DNA of 38,898 nt from an uncultured Planctomycetaceae bacterium (GTDB lineage Bacteria > Planctomycetota > Planctomycetia > Planctomycetales > Planctomycetaceae): positions 1 to 38,898 of the forward strand of contig CAIXQV010001168.1 of assembly GCA_903921605.1 (NCBI GenBank). Direction: 5' to 3'. Positions 1 through 7,956 of this stretch are shown in pieces (positions within the stretch are counted from its first letter, which is position 1; each line of letters starts with the position of its first letter). Both the position numbers and the translations under genes were made by a program. The notes below the pieces were generated by a model. The model did not search any database. It was not told the origin of the DNA and was given only the letters and a program-made list of their open reading frames with translations.

Positions 1-1
1 A

Positions 2-214
2 AAACCTGAGCCAGCGGAGGCTGACGCTGAAGCGGCCGAGGGTGAAGCTGAGGAAGGCATGGCTGATGAAGCTGAGGCAGCCGCAGAGGCAACTCCTTCT
101 GATGCAGCACCTGCGGCCGAAACACCTGCTGGCGATGCCGCTCCTGCTGCAGAGACTCCTGCGGCTGAAGGAGCTGCTCCGGCGGAGACAACTCCTGCAG
201 ACGCTCCCAAGTAA
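2..214 (+). CDS. C-terminal Ala/Glu/Pro-rich tail of a truncated protein
   Basis: An open frame enters from the left edge and stops at TAA 212-214, giving about 70 visible residues. They are almost entirely Ala, Glu, Pro, Thr and Asp, with recurring AAPAAETPA-like units, so this is a disordered acidic tail with no recognisable domain. The genes that follow (two small membrane proteins, a FixI-type copper ATPase and a SafE-like protein) are typical of cbb3 cytochrome oxidase clusters, so the missing upstream part may be an oxidase subunit such as the membrane-anchored cytochrome c. That identity is inferred from context only. Between this stop and the next gene there is a small hairpin, AGGGC-TGAC-GCCCT, at about 253-266, with no T-run, so it is not a convincing terminator. 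Confidence 0.6.
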   Translation, partial: KPEPAEADAEAAEGEAEEGMADEAEAAAEATPSDAAPAAETPAGDAAPAAETPAAEGAAPAETTPADAPK

Positions 215-315
215 GTGATTTAATAAATGAACCGACAGTGATGACAACACGGAGGGCTGACGCCCTGCCGCTCGCCTGAATTGCGGTTGCCTGAATTAAT
301 GGAAAGAGTAGTCCG

Positions 316-600
316 ATGAATCGATCTGGTGCATGGACAATTACGATTGTCTTCGGCGTGATCATTCTCATCCCAAGCCTCCTGGGTTTCGCCATGAAGT
401 TTGGTGAGCTGGTCACGCTGACGAAAAATGTTAGTGACAGCGGCGGTTTCGCAATCACACCCGTGGTCAATTATCTGCTGGCCAGTCTTGGATTCTTCTG
501 CCTGCTTCTATGGGCCGCCCTGAATGGGATGTTCCACGACCTTGAGCAGCCAAAATACAATATGCTCGAAAACGAACGGGAGCTGGATCGAAATGTCTGA
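316..600 (+). CDS. Small two-helix membrane protein, cbb3-cluster associated
   Basis: This 94-residue protein has two hydrophobic segments: residues 7-27 (ITIVFGVIILIPSLLGFAM) and about 50-72 (VNYLLASLGFFCLLLWAAL). A short polar C-terminal tail follows. The start ATG at 316 follows a purine-rich GGAAAGAG about 8 bases upstream. Its end overlaps the start of the next small gene (ATG 593), which suggests translational coupling. I do not recognise the family. Its position just before a FixI-type ATPase suggests a small accessory or assembly subunit of the cbb3 oxidase, in the role CcoQ/CcoS-type proteins have elsewhere, but there is no sequence motif to prove that. Confidence 0.72.
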   Translation: MNRSGAWTITIVFGVIILIPSLLGFAMKFGELVTLTKNVSDSGGFAITPVVNYLLASLGFFCLLLWAALNGMFHDLEQPKYNMLENERELDRNV

Positions 601-787
601 TACGAAAACCTCCGGTGGTCCCGAACAGACCACGCCGGAACAGGAACATGTTTATCACTATTACCGCGGTAATGAGATTCCGTGGTACGTCCGAGTCATC
701 TGGCTCGGATTCTGGATCGGCACGGTCTACTACATCATGCGGTATTTTTTCCCCGCGATGCAGGTTGAATTGGTTCTGCCCCCATGA
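593..787 (+). CDS. Small single-helix membrane protein upstream of fixI
   Basis: This is a 64-residue protein. A longer reading in the same frame begins at 524, but that start lies deep inside the preceding gene. The ATG at 593 overlaps the upstream stop by a few bases and is the natural coupled start. The first 30 residues are polar (EQEHVYHYYRGNEIPW). One membrane helix follows at about 31-53 (VRVIWLGFWIGTVYYIMRYF), then a short tail. The stop TGA 785-787 overlaps the ATG of the P-type ATPase (ATGA, 784-787), so the two are very likely translationally coupled. It is probably a small oxidase-assembly or oxidase-associated subunit, inferred from context; the family is not recognised. Confidence 0.7.
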   Translation: MSDTKTSGGPEQTTPEQEHVYHYYRGNEIPWYVRVIWLGFWIGTVYYIMRYFFPAMQVELVLPP

Positions 788-3303
788 CAACATCTTCCCT
801 CACACTTGAAGATTCAAACCATACGGCAGCAGATGACTCCGAGGAGCCTATGTGCTGTATCTGGTGCGGGCTTCCTGTGGCCGGAACTCGATCATCGTCG
901 CCGCGAGCCCTTAATGCGGCGACGGCCGACGCTTCCACCAACGACGATATCTATTGTTGTTTTGGTTGTCGGATGGCCCATACGATCACTCAGGAACGTG
1001 GTCGTGAAGGAGCGGTTCGCTGGACGATCGTTCGGCTGGGAATCGCGATCTTCTTTTCGATGAACCTCATGGCATTCACCATGACCATGTGGTCTCTGGA
1101 TGTCTACGATGTCCAGCGAGACCCTTTTCAGGTGCAACTATTCGACGTCTTTCGCTGGCTCAGCATGATCTTCAGCTTGCCCGTGCTGGGTCTGCTGGGA
1201 ATCCCGTTGCTCCAGAATGCCATCATCAGTTGGCGGCAACGCATTTTCTCGACCGACCTGCTGATCGCCACGGGCGTCGCGGCCGCGTATGTGATCTCCG
1301 TGGTGAATGTGCTGCGAGGATCAGAAACGGTTTACTTCGAGGTCGGTGCGACTGTATTAGTCATGGTCACGCTTGGCCGCTGGTTTGAAGCCACCGGGAA
1401 ACATCGAGCCACCGAAGCGCTCGATCAATTGGCCGCGTTGCTGCCGGAGTCTGTCACGCGAAGTACGTCCGAGGGCTCCGAAGAAGTTCCCTGCACCGAG
1501 ATCGCTGTCGGTGATCGTCTGGAGATTCGCCCGGGGGAACGTTTCCCCGTCGATGCCATCCTTGTTCAGGGACGTACGACGGTTGATGAGCAGGTCTTCA
1601 CGGGGGAAAGTGTTCCCGTAGCTCGAGTCACTGGCGATCGCCTGCTGGGCGGCACCGTGAATCTCGAGGGTAACGTAATCATCGAGGCGACCGCTGTCTT
1701 CAAAGCGGGCTCGTTCGGACGTTTGTTGCAACTCCTCCAGGAAGCTCGCCTGTCGCGCGGTCATTACCAGCGACTGGCTGATCGAGTTTCCGCGTGGTTC
1801 TTTCCTCTGATCACCGGCGTCGCTGTTCTGACGTTGATCGCCCATTGGTCGGCCGGAATTGGCGTCGCGGTTCAACATGCCCTCAGCGTACTGCTGATCG
1901 CCTGCCCCTGTGCTCTTGGTCTCGCTACGCCGCTTGCCGTATGGACCGCGCTAAGTACTGCTGCGAAACATCAGGTGCTGTTCCGCAGCGGAGAAGCGAT
2001 TGAACGCCTCGCGATCGTGAAGTCGATCTGCTTCGATAAAACCGGAACTCTGACCACCGGCAGTCCGCAGGTTCGACATCTGTGCGTGCTTGATGATCAT
2101 GACTCGCGAGACATCCTGCCACTCTGTGCGGCTCTCGCGAAGACATCGACACATCCGTTCTCGAAAGCTGTTGTTCAGTTCGTTGAAGAATGGCCCGCTG
2201 CAAATCGCGGGGCCTGTAATGCGGCAGAAACACGCGACTGGAACAAGACGATTGATCTGCGAGATGTCCGTTCAGTGCCCGGTGGCGGTGTTGAAGCCTT
2301 TAGTGCAAATGGAAAACAACTACGGCTGGGAAGTCTGGAATTCGTGACGGCGGCCGGTGATATTTCACCTCGACTTCGACTCCGGATGGCTCATGCTTTG
2401 TCGATCGCCGATCAGGAAGCGGCTTCGGTTGTGGTCGTGTCGGTTGCATCTCGACCAGTGATCATGTTTCTGCTGACCGAGACTATGCGGCCGGAATCTT
2501 CTGAGACCGTGAAACGCTGCATGGAGCTGGATCTGCCTGTCACCGTTCTGACCGGCGACCGTGCCGCCAAGGCCGAACAACTGCGACGCAATCTGCTCGA
2601 CTGCCATGAAGTCGGTTGTCAATGCAGTGCGGAGTGTGCGGCTGGCAATGCTCACGATCATGATCATCATCACGATGTCGTGCCGGCACCGGCTCCGGCT
2701 TCTCGGCTAAGAATAGAATGCGATCTGCGGCCTGAGCAGAAGGTGCGTCATCTGCGTGAGATTCGAGAACGCTGCTCGACGGTAGCGATGGTCGGAGATG
2801 GCATCAACGATGCTCCCGCGCTGGCGGTAAGCGATGTGGGTATCGCGATGGGCTGCGGGGCTGATGTCTCTCGTGACTCTGCCCAGGTCTGTTTGCTGAG
2901 CAATGATCTCAGCCGAATTCCGTGGGCCATTCAGTTGGCTCGACGGACCACGCGAGTCATCCGGCAGAATCTTTTCTGGGCGTTCGGTTACAACTTTGCC
3001 GGAGTTGTTTTGGCAGCCTTCGGTTTACTGAATCCTGCGGTCGCAGCCGGTCTGATGATCATCAGCAGTCTGCTTGTGATTACAAACTCACTGCGACTGA
3101 TGGCCGATTCCCCGGACTCGCCTGCTGAGCACCAGCAACCAGCAACAAGCGTCACTGCGGCTCGATCAGCGTCCAATAACGCGACTGAAGCAACCACGGC
3201 CGAGGCACCCCGCAATGCTGTTTTGCCCAGCCCTCATGCAAGATTATTCGACCCGGAATCAGACTCTGCTCCGCCCAGGTCTGTGACGACGAATCCCAAC
3301 TAA
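784..3303 (+). CDS. fixI: Copper-transporting P-type ATPase, FixI/CcoI type
   Basis: This 839-residue P1B-type ATPase has every catalytic landmark. There is an N-terminal cysteine domain (CCIWCGLP about residues 24-31, CCFGCRMAH about 58-66), as in FixI/CcoI proteins. Membrane helices begin near residue 85. TGES is in the actuator domain, CPC sits in the transport helix (IACPCALGLATP, about 373-384), DKTGTLTTG carries the phosphorylated Asp, and THPFSKAV and MVGDGINDAPAL follow. FixI/CcoI exports copper for the CuB centre of cbb3 oxidase, which fits its place after two small membrane proteins and before a SafE-like protein. Between the nucleotide-binding core and GDGxNDAP lies a Cys/His-rich insertion (about 2604-2690, with CHEVGCQC and HDHDHHHD) that is unusual and may bind metal. 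The last 70 residues are low-complexity. The ATGA overlap with the upstream gene fixes the start. Confidence 0.93.
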   Translation: MTTSSLTLEDSNHTAADDSEEPMCCIWCGLPVAGTRSSSPRALNAATADASTNDDIYCCFGCRMAHTITQERGREGAVRWTIVRLGIAIFFSMNLMAFTMTMWSLDVYDVQRDPFQVQLFDVFRWLSMIFSLPVLGLLGIPLLQNAIISWRQRIFSTDLLIATGVAAAYVISVVNVLRGSETVYFEVGATVLVMVTLGRWFEATGKHRATEALDQLAALLPESVTRSTSEGSEEVPCTEIAVGDRLEIRPGERFPVDAILVQGRTTVDEQVFTGESVPVARVTGDRLLGGTVNLEGNVIIEATAVFKAGSFGRLLQLLQEARLSRGHYQRLADRVSAWFFPLITGVAVLTLIAHWSAGIGVAVQHALSVLLIACPCALGLATPLAVWTALSTAAKHQVLFRSGEAIERLAIVKSICFDKTGTLTTGSPQVRHLCVLDDHDSRDILPLCAALAKTSTHPFSKAVVQFVEEWPAANRGACNAAETRDWNKTIDLRDVRSVPGGGVEAFSANGKQLRLGSLEFVTAAGDISPRLRLRMAHALSIADQEAASVVVVSVASRPVIMFLLTETMRPESSETVKRCMELDLPVTVLTGDRAAKAEQLRRNLLDCHEVGCQCSAECAAGNAHDHDHHHDVVPAPAPASRLRIECDLRPEQKVRHLREIRERCSTVAMVGDGINDAPALAVSDVGIAMGCGADVSRDSAQVCLLSNDLSRIPWAIQLARRTTRVIRQNLFWAFGYNFAGVVLAAFGLLNPAVAAGLMIISSLLVITNSLRLMADSPDSPAEHQQPATSVTAARSASNNATEATTAEAPRNAVLPSPHARLFDPESDSAPPRSVTTNPN

Positions 3304-3328
3304 CTCTGATTGCGCAACCGATTTCCCC

Positions 3329-4069
3329 ATGTTGTCGACTCTTACCGAGCTTGCTTTGATCTTTGTTAGTGGCATCCTTGGATCCGCTCACTGCATCGGC
3401 ATGTGCGGAGGAATCGCGGCGACAATGAGCCTCGGGACAAAGTCAGTGGCCGGGGCCATCACGCGGCAATGCTGCTGGAGTCTCGGAAGAACTCTGACTT
3501 ACATGTTCCTGGGAGTGGCTTCCGCCGCGATCGGCGCGAAGTTTCTGCGGTCTCAGGGCAATACTGTCTGGGCACAGGCTTTGTTTGCAGTTGTTGCTGG
3601 ACTGCTGTTGATTGTTCAGGGCCTGAATGCGGCTGGCTGGTTAAAGTGGCGAGTGCGCCGGCGTTCCAGTCTGCCTTGCGTGACCACGACAGTGTTCAGC
3701 CAGTTCTTTCGAGGCGGCTCGAACATCGGTGTGTTTATCGCGGGCCTGCTGACCGGATTTCTGCCGTGTGGTTTGGTTTATAGCTTTCTGGCGTTGGCCG
3801 CGAGTTCCGGACATGTCGGCAAGGGTGTTTTGATCATGCTCTGTTTCGGACTTGGCACCATCCCCGTCATGGTCATCACAGGAGCCGGTCTGTCGATGGC
3901 CACCATCAATATTCGTCGTCGCCTGATCCGCATCGCCGGGATCAGCGTTCTGGTCACAGGTCTGATGACGACAGTTCGAGGGATTGCCTTCGCGTCAAAT
4001 CTCATCAACAAAGACACATCAGCCGCTGCCGCCTGTCCGCTCTGCAGGCCCACGATGCAGTCGAAGTGA
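3329..4069 (+). CDS. SafE/TauE-like membrane protein (COG2836 type), cbb3-linked
   Basis: This 246-residue polytopic protein opens with ALIFVSGILGSAHCIGMCGG, the HCxGMCGG signature of the SafE-like 'urease accessory UreH-like transmembrane' family found next to FixI/CcoI in many oxidase clusters. About six hydrophobic segments are visible, including a second conserved loop FLPCGLVYSFLALAASSG near residue 148. The paired Cys-containing motifs (HCIGMCGG and LPCGLVY) suggest a metal or thiol role in the membrane. In proteobacteria this family is implicated in maturation of cytochrome oxidase or cytochrome c. It starts 25 bases after the ATPase stop and is likely in the same operon. No clear Shine-Dalgarno precedes ATG 3329. 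The substrate cannot be told from sequence. Confidence 0.87.
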   Translation: MLSTLTELALIFVSGILGSAHCIGMCGGIAATMSLGTKSVAGAITRQCCWSLGRTLTYMFLGVASAAIGAKFLRSQGNTVWAQALFAVVAGLLLIVQGLNAAGWLKWRVRRRSSLPCVTTTVFSQFFRGGSNIGVFIAGLLTGFLPCGLVYSFLALAASSGHVGKGVLIMLCFGLGTIPVMVITGAGLSMATINIRRRLIRIAGISVLVTGLMTTVRGIAFASNLINKDTSAAAACPLCRPTMQSK

Positions 4070-4253
4070 AAGCTTGGTTTGGCGAATCAGGGTGGAGCGG
4101 AGCGAACTGATGACTGAGCGAGCCAGTGGAGCCGAAGCCAAGTCGCGAGAGGCAGAGTTTTCAGTTTTTAGTAAAACGCCAGTTGCAGCGTGGGCTCCAC
4201 GGACCGAAGATGAAATCCGAAGTTGAGGCTCAAGAGCAATCCTTCTTCCCTTT

Positions 4254-4388
4254 GGACTGCGGCAGCCTGCTGCCGCTTTGGTACAGGCAGGCTGCTGCCA
4301 ACTCAGAGGCTATGAAGGTCGGTCGAGTTTAAGGCGGTTGTCCACAGCAGGCTGTGAACTCGAAAGCGGCAGCAGGCTGCCGCAGTCC
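4254..4388. repeat. REP-like cluster of inverted hairpins between convergent genes
   Basis: The spacer 4070-4394 separates convergent genes and encodes nothing I can support. It contains a perfect 26-bp inverted repeat: arm 4254-4279 and its exact reverse complement at 4363-4388, with 83 bases between. Each arm is itself a hairpin, GCGGCAG-CCTG-CTGCCGC. Two smaller hairpins with the same core lie between them: GGCAG-GCTG-CTGCC at 4286-4299 and CACAG-CAGG-CTGTG at 4333-4346. This nested layout resembles paired REP/BIME elements and could also act as a bidirectional transcription stop. No T-tract follows. Confidence 0.75.
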
Positions 4389-4394
4389 AGGGAA

Positions 4395-5399
4395 TCATTC
4401 GCCCTGAGACTTCTCGTTCGGTGATGAACTGGCAGGTACGCCAAACACGAGTGTCAATTCCTGTTCTTCTTTCAGCTTGCGAGAACGGATCTTGATGACA
4501 TCCTTAACCATCCTGGCCGCACCGGGAACCTTGACGATGATCTGAACTCGGTTCTTTTCAACATTCAGGACTGTGGAACTGGTCAGCACCTTGATGCCGG
4601 CATTCTCGACGGGATACCCAGAGGCATAGGGGGCATCTTTGTCATAAGGAATCTTCTGGACGTATTTATCTGATCCACGAACCTCTCCGACCAGATCACT
4701 GACTCGAAACTCCTTCACGTCATCCGGCAGCCGGACTTCAATAACGATCGAATACACTTCACGCGGCTTTGGGTTGGCAGGAATCGTGAACGCCGTAAAA
4801 CTGCCCTTCGTAACCGCAAGTCCGGATTCAGGGACCTTCAGCAGCACTCCGCTGCCGTCTTCGGTCGGATCATTCTCCTTGCTGCCGAGAATGCTCTTCC
4901 AGACGTCATCCTGAGCCGCCAGCAGAGTGCCGTTTTCGGAACGCTGCAGTTCTGCGGCCAACTGTTCGAGACTGCTGGTTGGCTTTTCAAACTGGTCGCT
5001 GATGTCCGCGATAAATTCAAATGCCGCCTGATCACCGAGAATATCCTCGTCACCCAAAGTGGCCTGAAGTGGCGGCTGAGTTTCCTCGATGGGCAACAAC
5101 CAGTCCAACCCCAGCAACGGCGCGACCACAGCAACCGTCAAAAATGTCAGCAAGTGGAAAGTAGCTGAGGAAAAGAAACTGACGGCTGAGGACGACGTCA
5201 GAGCCGCAACGACCGGCCCCATCTCTGGCTCGTCGCTATCATCAGTCGGCTCATGGATCACGACCGTTTGTGGCAGCGACTCTTCCACATCTGAACCCGC
5301 AGCGCCGTTTGCTTTCGCCGATAACGTGGAAGCGGAACCACGAGAAAGCTGTGAGCTTCCTGCAGCACCGTTTCGTTCGTCTGTTAGCGAATCAGCCAC
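4395..5399 (-). CDS. Membrane-anchored hypothetical protein
   Basis: This 334-residue protein starts with GTG at 5399, with AAGG about 8 bases upstream. The first 75 residues are polar and acidic. One hydrophobic stretch follows (about 77-100, FFSSATFHLLTFLTVAVVAPLLGL), then a soluble region of about 230 residues with beta-rich character. The C-terminal half contains a VYSIVIEVRLPDDVKEF segment and ends in charged residues. The topology suggests a single-pass or signal-anchor protein with an external C-terminal domain. I do not recognise the family; it is probably planctomycete-specific. It converges with the SafE-like gene across the REP cluster. Confidence 0.68.
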   Translation of the reverse strand: MADSLTDERNGAAGSSQLSRGSASTLSAKANGAAGSDVEESLPQTVVIHEPTDDSDEPEMGPVVAALTSSSAVSFFSSATFHLLTFLTVAVVAPLLGLDWLLPIEETQPPLQATLGDEDILGDQAAFEFIADISDQFEKPTSSLEQLAAELQRSENGTLLAAQDDVWKSILGSKENDPTEDGSGVLLKVPESGLAVTKGSFTAFTIPANPKPREVYSIVIEVRLPDDVKEFRVSDLVGEVRGSDKYVQKIPYDKDAPYASGYPVENAGIKVLTSSTVLNVEKNRVQIIVKVPGAARMVKDVIKIRSRKLKEEQELTLVFGVPASSSPNEKSQGE

Positions 5400-5561
5400 T
5401 GGTAAACCTTGAATTCAGACGCATGCTCGTCGCCAGATCGCGGATGTGGGGCCCTCATTGAACCGAATACTGCTCCACCTGTCGGCACGTTCTCATCCCG
5501 AATCTTATCTTCGCCGCAGATCGTCTGCGATGACTGTCAGGCAGAATTGTGACCGGCCAAC

Positions 5562-5590
5562 AAAAAAGCCCGACCTGCAAAGGTCGGGCT
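5562..5590 (-). terminator. Rho-independent terminator of the lipoprotein gene
   Basis: A perfect 10-bp stem, AGCCCGACCT (5567-5576), pairs with AGGTCGGGCT (5581-5590) across a GCAA loop. Read on the minus strand, the stem is followed at once by a run of T (the A-run at 5562-5567). It lies 29 bases beyond the stop of the minus-strand lipoprotein gene, a textbook intrinsic terminator position. Confidence 0.92.
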
Positions 5591-5618
5591 CAAGTTTACT
5601 TTTGTGTTTTTCTGCTGA

Positions 5619-6194
5619 TTAATGAACGGTCGGTCCGGCACAGCGAATAAGATGGTCTTTGTCGATGTAGACCACTTCTTCTGACTGGTCAACGTGGCTG
5701 AAAGGAACCGGCCAGTAGGAACGAATCGTTTTGTCGTAGTAGATCGTGCACTTGTAGTGGCAGTGGTGAAGTCGGCAGGGGCCAACCAGTGGATACACTT
5801 TGCATTCGTCAAGACGATCCACCAGCGGCTCAACCACGATTCGCACGTTGTTCAATTGCGTTTCCTGGAAGAAGGCAAACCCGCCTGCACCGTCGTCCGG
5901 CAGGGCTCGAATTACCTGATCTTCGCTTGGAGGGTCGACGCAGAAGACGTCGCCTTCAACCGGATCCAGCACGGGAACTTTGTTATAGCGTTCATCTTCG
6001 TGAAGCTTGTCTTCCATCAGCTGGCTGGCACGAGCCGGTACCGGAACCACGGGAAGAGTCTTCCAGAAAAGCATGTGTTCCCACATGACTCCGATGAAGC
6101 CGCCGGTCAGCGTACAACCGCTGTTCGAAAGCGTCATCAAGCAGATCGCCGTCAGCACGACCCCTCGTCGTATTTGTCTGCTAAACGTCTGCAT
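5619..6194 (-). CDS. Cysteine-containing lipoprotein, function unknown
   Basis: The start is set at ATG 6194. The minus strand reads GGGAAGAA about 7 bases upstream, a good ribosome site, and this start gives a proper lipoprotein signal (basic MQTFSRQIRR, hydrophobic core, lipobox LSNSGC with Cys near residue 27). Longer readings to 6278 have no such signal. The mature protein of about 165 residues has several Cys and His residues near the C terminus (GPCRLHHCHYKC) and ends in HLIRCAGPTVH. Tyr- and Asp-rich stretches suggest a compact, possibly metal- or disulphide-containing domain. I do not recognise the family. It is monocistronic, with a strong terminator downstream. Confidence 0.75.
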   Translation of the reverse strand: MQTFSRQIRRGVVLTAICLMTLSNSGCTLTGGFIGVMWEHMLFWKTLPVVPVPARASQLMEDKLHEDERYNKVPVLDPVEGDVFCVDPPSEDQVIRALPDDGAGGFAFFQETQLNNVRIVVEPLVDRLDECKVYPLVGPCRLHHCHYKCTIYYDKTIRSYWPVPFSHVDQSEEVVYIDKDHLIRCAGPTVH

Positions 6195-6598
6195 TGAGTT
6201 CTTCCCTGAAAGTAGAGTGGGAGTTTTCATGAGTACTATCCTGCCTGTCAGATTCTGGATCGGGCTGTGCCCTGACACTTAAATCCAGACACTGAACGCC
6301 GAGGTACCAGCGTCCTTCCTGATATCGATCCGTCATTTCCGTTGACTTGTGAAAATGTTTCGATTTTGCGGATCGAGCCGGAAGAATCGATGGTAACGAA
6401 AGTCCCGATGGCACCTCCCGCCTCCTTCGATGGCACTAATGAGGGCCGCAAACCGGCAATCTCGGCCACTTCGGCGTTGGGGCTGGCGTCATTGATCACT
6501 TGACGCAATGGTCGGTCGTCGCGTAACTCTCCCGAATTCCCTCGTAACATTTTCAGGCTCGCGCGGTAATCGGCGGCCAGTTCCTCTCAGAGACTCCT
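6195..6598. other. Divergent spacer without a supported gene
   Basis: These 404 bases separate the minus-strand lipoprotein gene from the plus-strand LeuA-like gene and should hold both promoters. Short open frames occur on both strands (for example 6248-6550 minus), but none has a ribosome site or a recognisable product. I see no strong hairpin or promoter consensus. Confidence 0.5.
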
Positions 6599-7834
6599 AT
6601 GGCCCAGAATCGTGCCGTCCAAAAGATTTCGGACCAGATCGCCGCGCGAGTGCGGCACGCGATTATCTCCCACCACAAACGCAGCGGCACCGTTCTCTTC
6701 AGCGATACGACGCTGCGCGATGGCGAACAAATGCCCGGGGCAACGCTGGAGCCTCACGAAAAATTGCGGATCGCTCGGGCTCTGGAAGAAACAGGTATCC
6801 ATTCTCTTGATGCTGGGTTTCCGGCAAGTTCTGCCGCTGACGTTGAAGCCATCCGCATGATGGTTGGAGTCATCAAGAAGCCGGTTCTAACAGCATTATG
6901 CCGAACTGTCCGTTCCGATATCGATATCGCCGCTGAAGCTCTCGACGGAAATCCTTTGCATAAGAAGGGTGTCAGCCTGTTCTGCGGAACAAGTCCGCTG
7001 CATCGAGTTCACAAGCTGAACAGAAGTCGCTCGGAGATCCTGAATATCATCTCCCAGACTGTGGGGTACGCGGCTGACAAGTTTCGAATCGTGGCGTTCA
7101 GCCCTGAAGACGCCAGCCGTACCGAAGTCGACTATCTCTGCCAGTGTTACAAAGAGGCCATAGATGCCGGAGCGACCACCGTTGGCTTTCCGGATACCGT
7201 GGGACTGCTGACGCCGCGCAAAGCGGCCGATTTCATCAAGGCAATTCAGGATGGAGTTCCAAACCTCGATCGAGCCCTGTTGGCCGTCCATTTTCATAAC
7301 GATCTGGGTCTGGCCGTCGCCAATACACTAGCGTGCATCGAAGAAGGCGCCAACGTGGTGCAGTGCACCGTCAATGGAATTGGCGAACGTGCCGGCAACG
7401 CATCTCTGGAAGAAGTCGTCATGGCCCTGGCGATGCATGGCGATCAATATCGTCGCAAGTTTCGCATTGATACAACGAAGCTGGCTCCTTTGTGTCAGCT
7501 CGTCGCTCAACTGACCGGCGTGATGATTTCTCGCATGAAGCCCATCGGTGGTGCCAATATCTTTGCGACCGAAGCTGGAATTCACCAGGACGGACTGCTG
7601 AAGAATCCTGACACCTATTTGCCGTTCCGCCCCGAAGTTGTGGGCGGTGGCGAGCTACAATTGGTTCTCGGACGACATTGCGGTCGTAAAGCCGTTGCTC
7701 ATCGATTGGCAGAACTGGCGATTACAGCTGACGATCAGGACGTGGTGAAGATTATGGAGCTAATTAAAAAGCAGCCCAAGGGAGTCGTCATCGACGATAA
7801 CAAATTGCAACAACTCGTGGCTCAGGTTCGATGA
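6599..7834 (+). CDS. 2-isopropylmalate/homocitrate synthase family enzyme, short form
   Basis: This 411-residue HMGL-like TIM-barrel enzyme condenses acetyl-CoA with a 2-oxo acid. The metal and substrate motifs are clear: [14 protein letters not shown] (about residues 34-47), [13 protein letters not shown] with the metal-binding HxH (about 223-235), [19 protein letters not shown], and [20 protein letters not shown] (about 313-332). The [11 protein letters not shown] region reads more like 2-isopropylmalate synthase (leucine pathway) than NifV. The protein is about 100 residues shorter than full-length LeuA and ends shortly after the catalytic region, so the C-terminal leucine-binding regulatory domain is missing. 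Homocitrate or citramalate synthase are the alternatives. The start codon has no strong Shine-Dalgarno. No other leu genes are nearby. Confidence 0.88.
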   Translation: MAQNRAVQKISDQIAARVRHAIISHHKRSGTVLFSDTTLRDGEQMPGATLEPHEKLRIARALEETGIHSLDAGFPASSAADVEAIRMMVGVIKKPVLTALCRTVRSDIDIAAEALDGNPLHKKGVSLFCGTSPLHRVHKLNRSRSEILNIISQTVGYAADKFRIVAFSPEDASRTEVDYLCQCYKEAIDAGATTVGFPDTVGLLTPRKAADFIKAIQDGVPNLDRALLAVHFHNDLGLAVANTLACIEEGANVVQCTVNGIGERAGNASLEEVVMALAMHGDQYRRKFRIDTTKLAPLCQLVAQLTGVMISRMKPIGGANIFATEAGIHQDGLLKNPDTYLPFRPEVVGGGELQLVLGRHCGRKAVAHRLAELAITADDQDVVKIMELIKKQPKGVVIDDNKLQQLVAQVR

Positions 7835-7956
7835 TGGGGCGGAGGTCGCTGCGAGCTTCTTGAAATCTCAAATCTCAAATTTGAAATCCGAAATTTCCGG
7901 TGGCGTCAGTGAGGATGCCCGGATCCATTTGCAGAGTACCAGTCAGCGAACAATCA

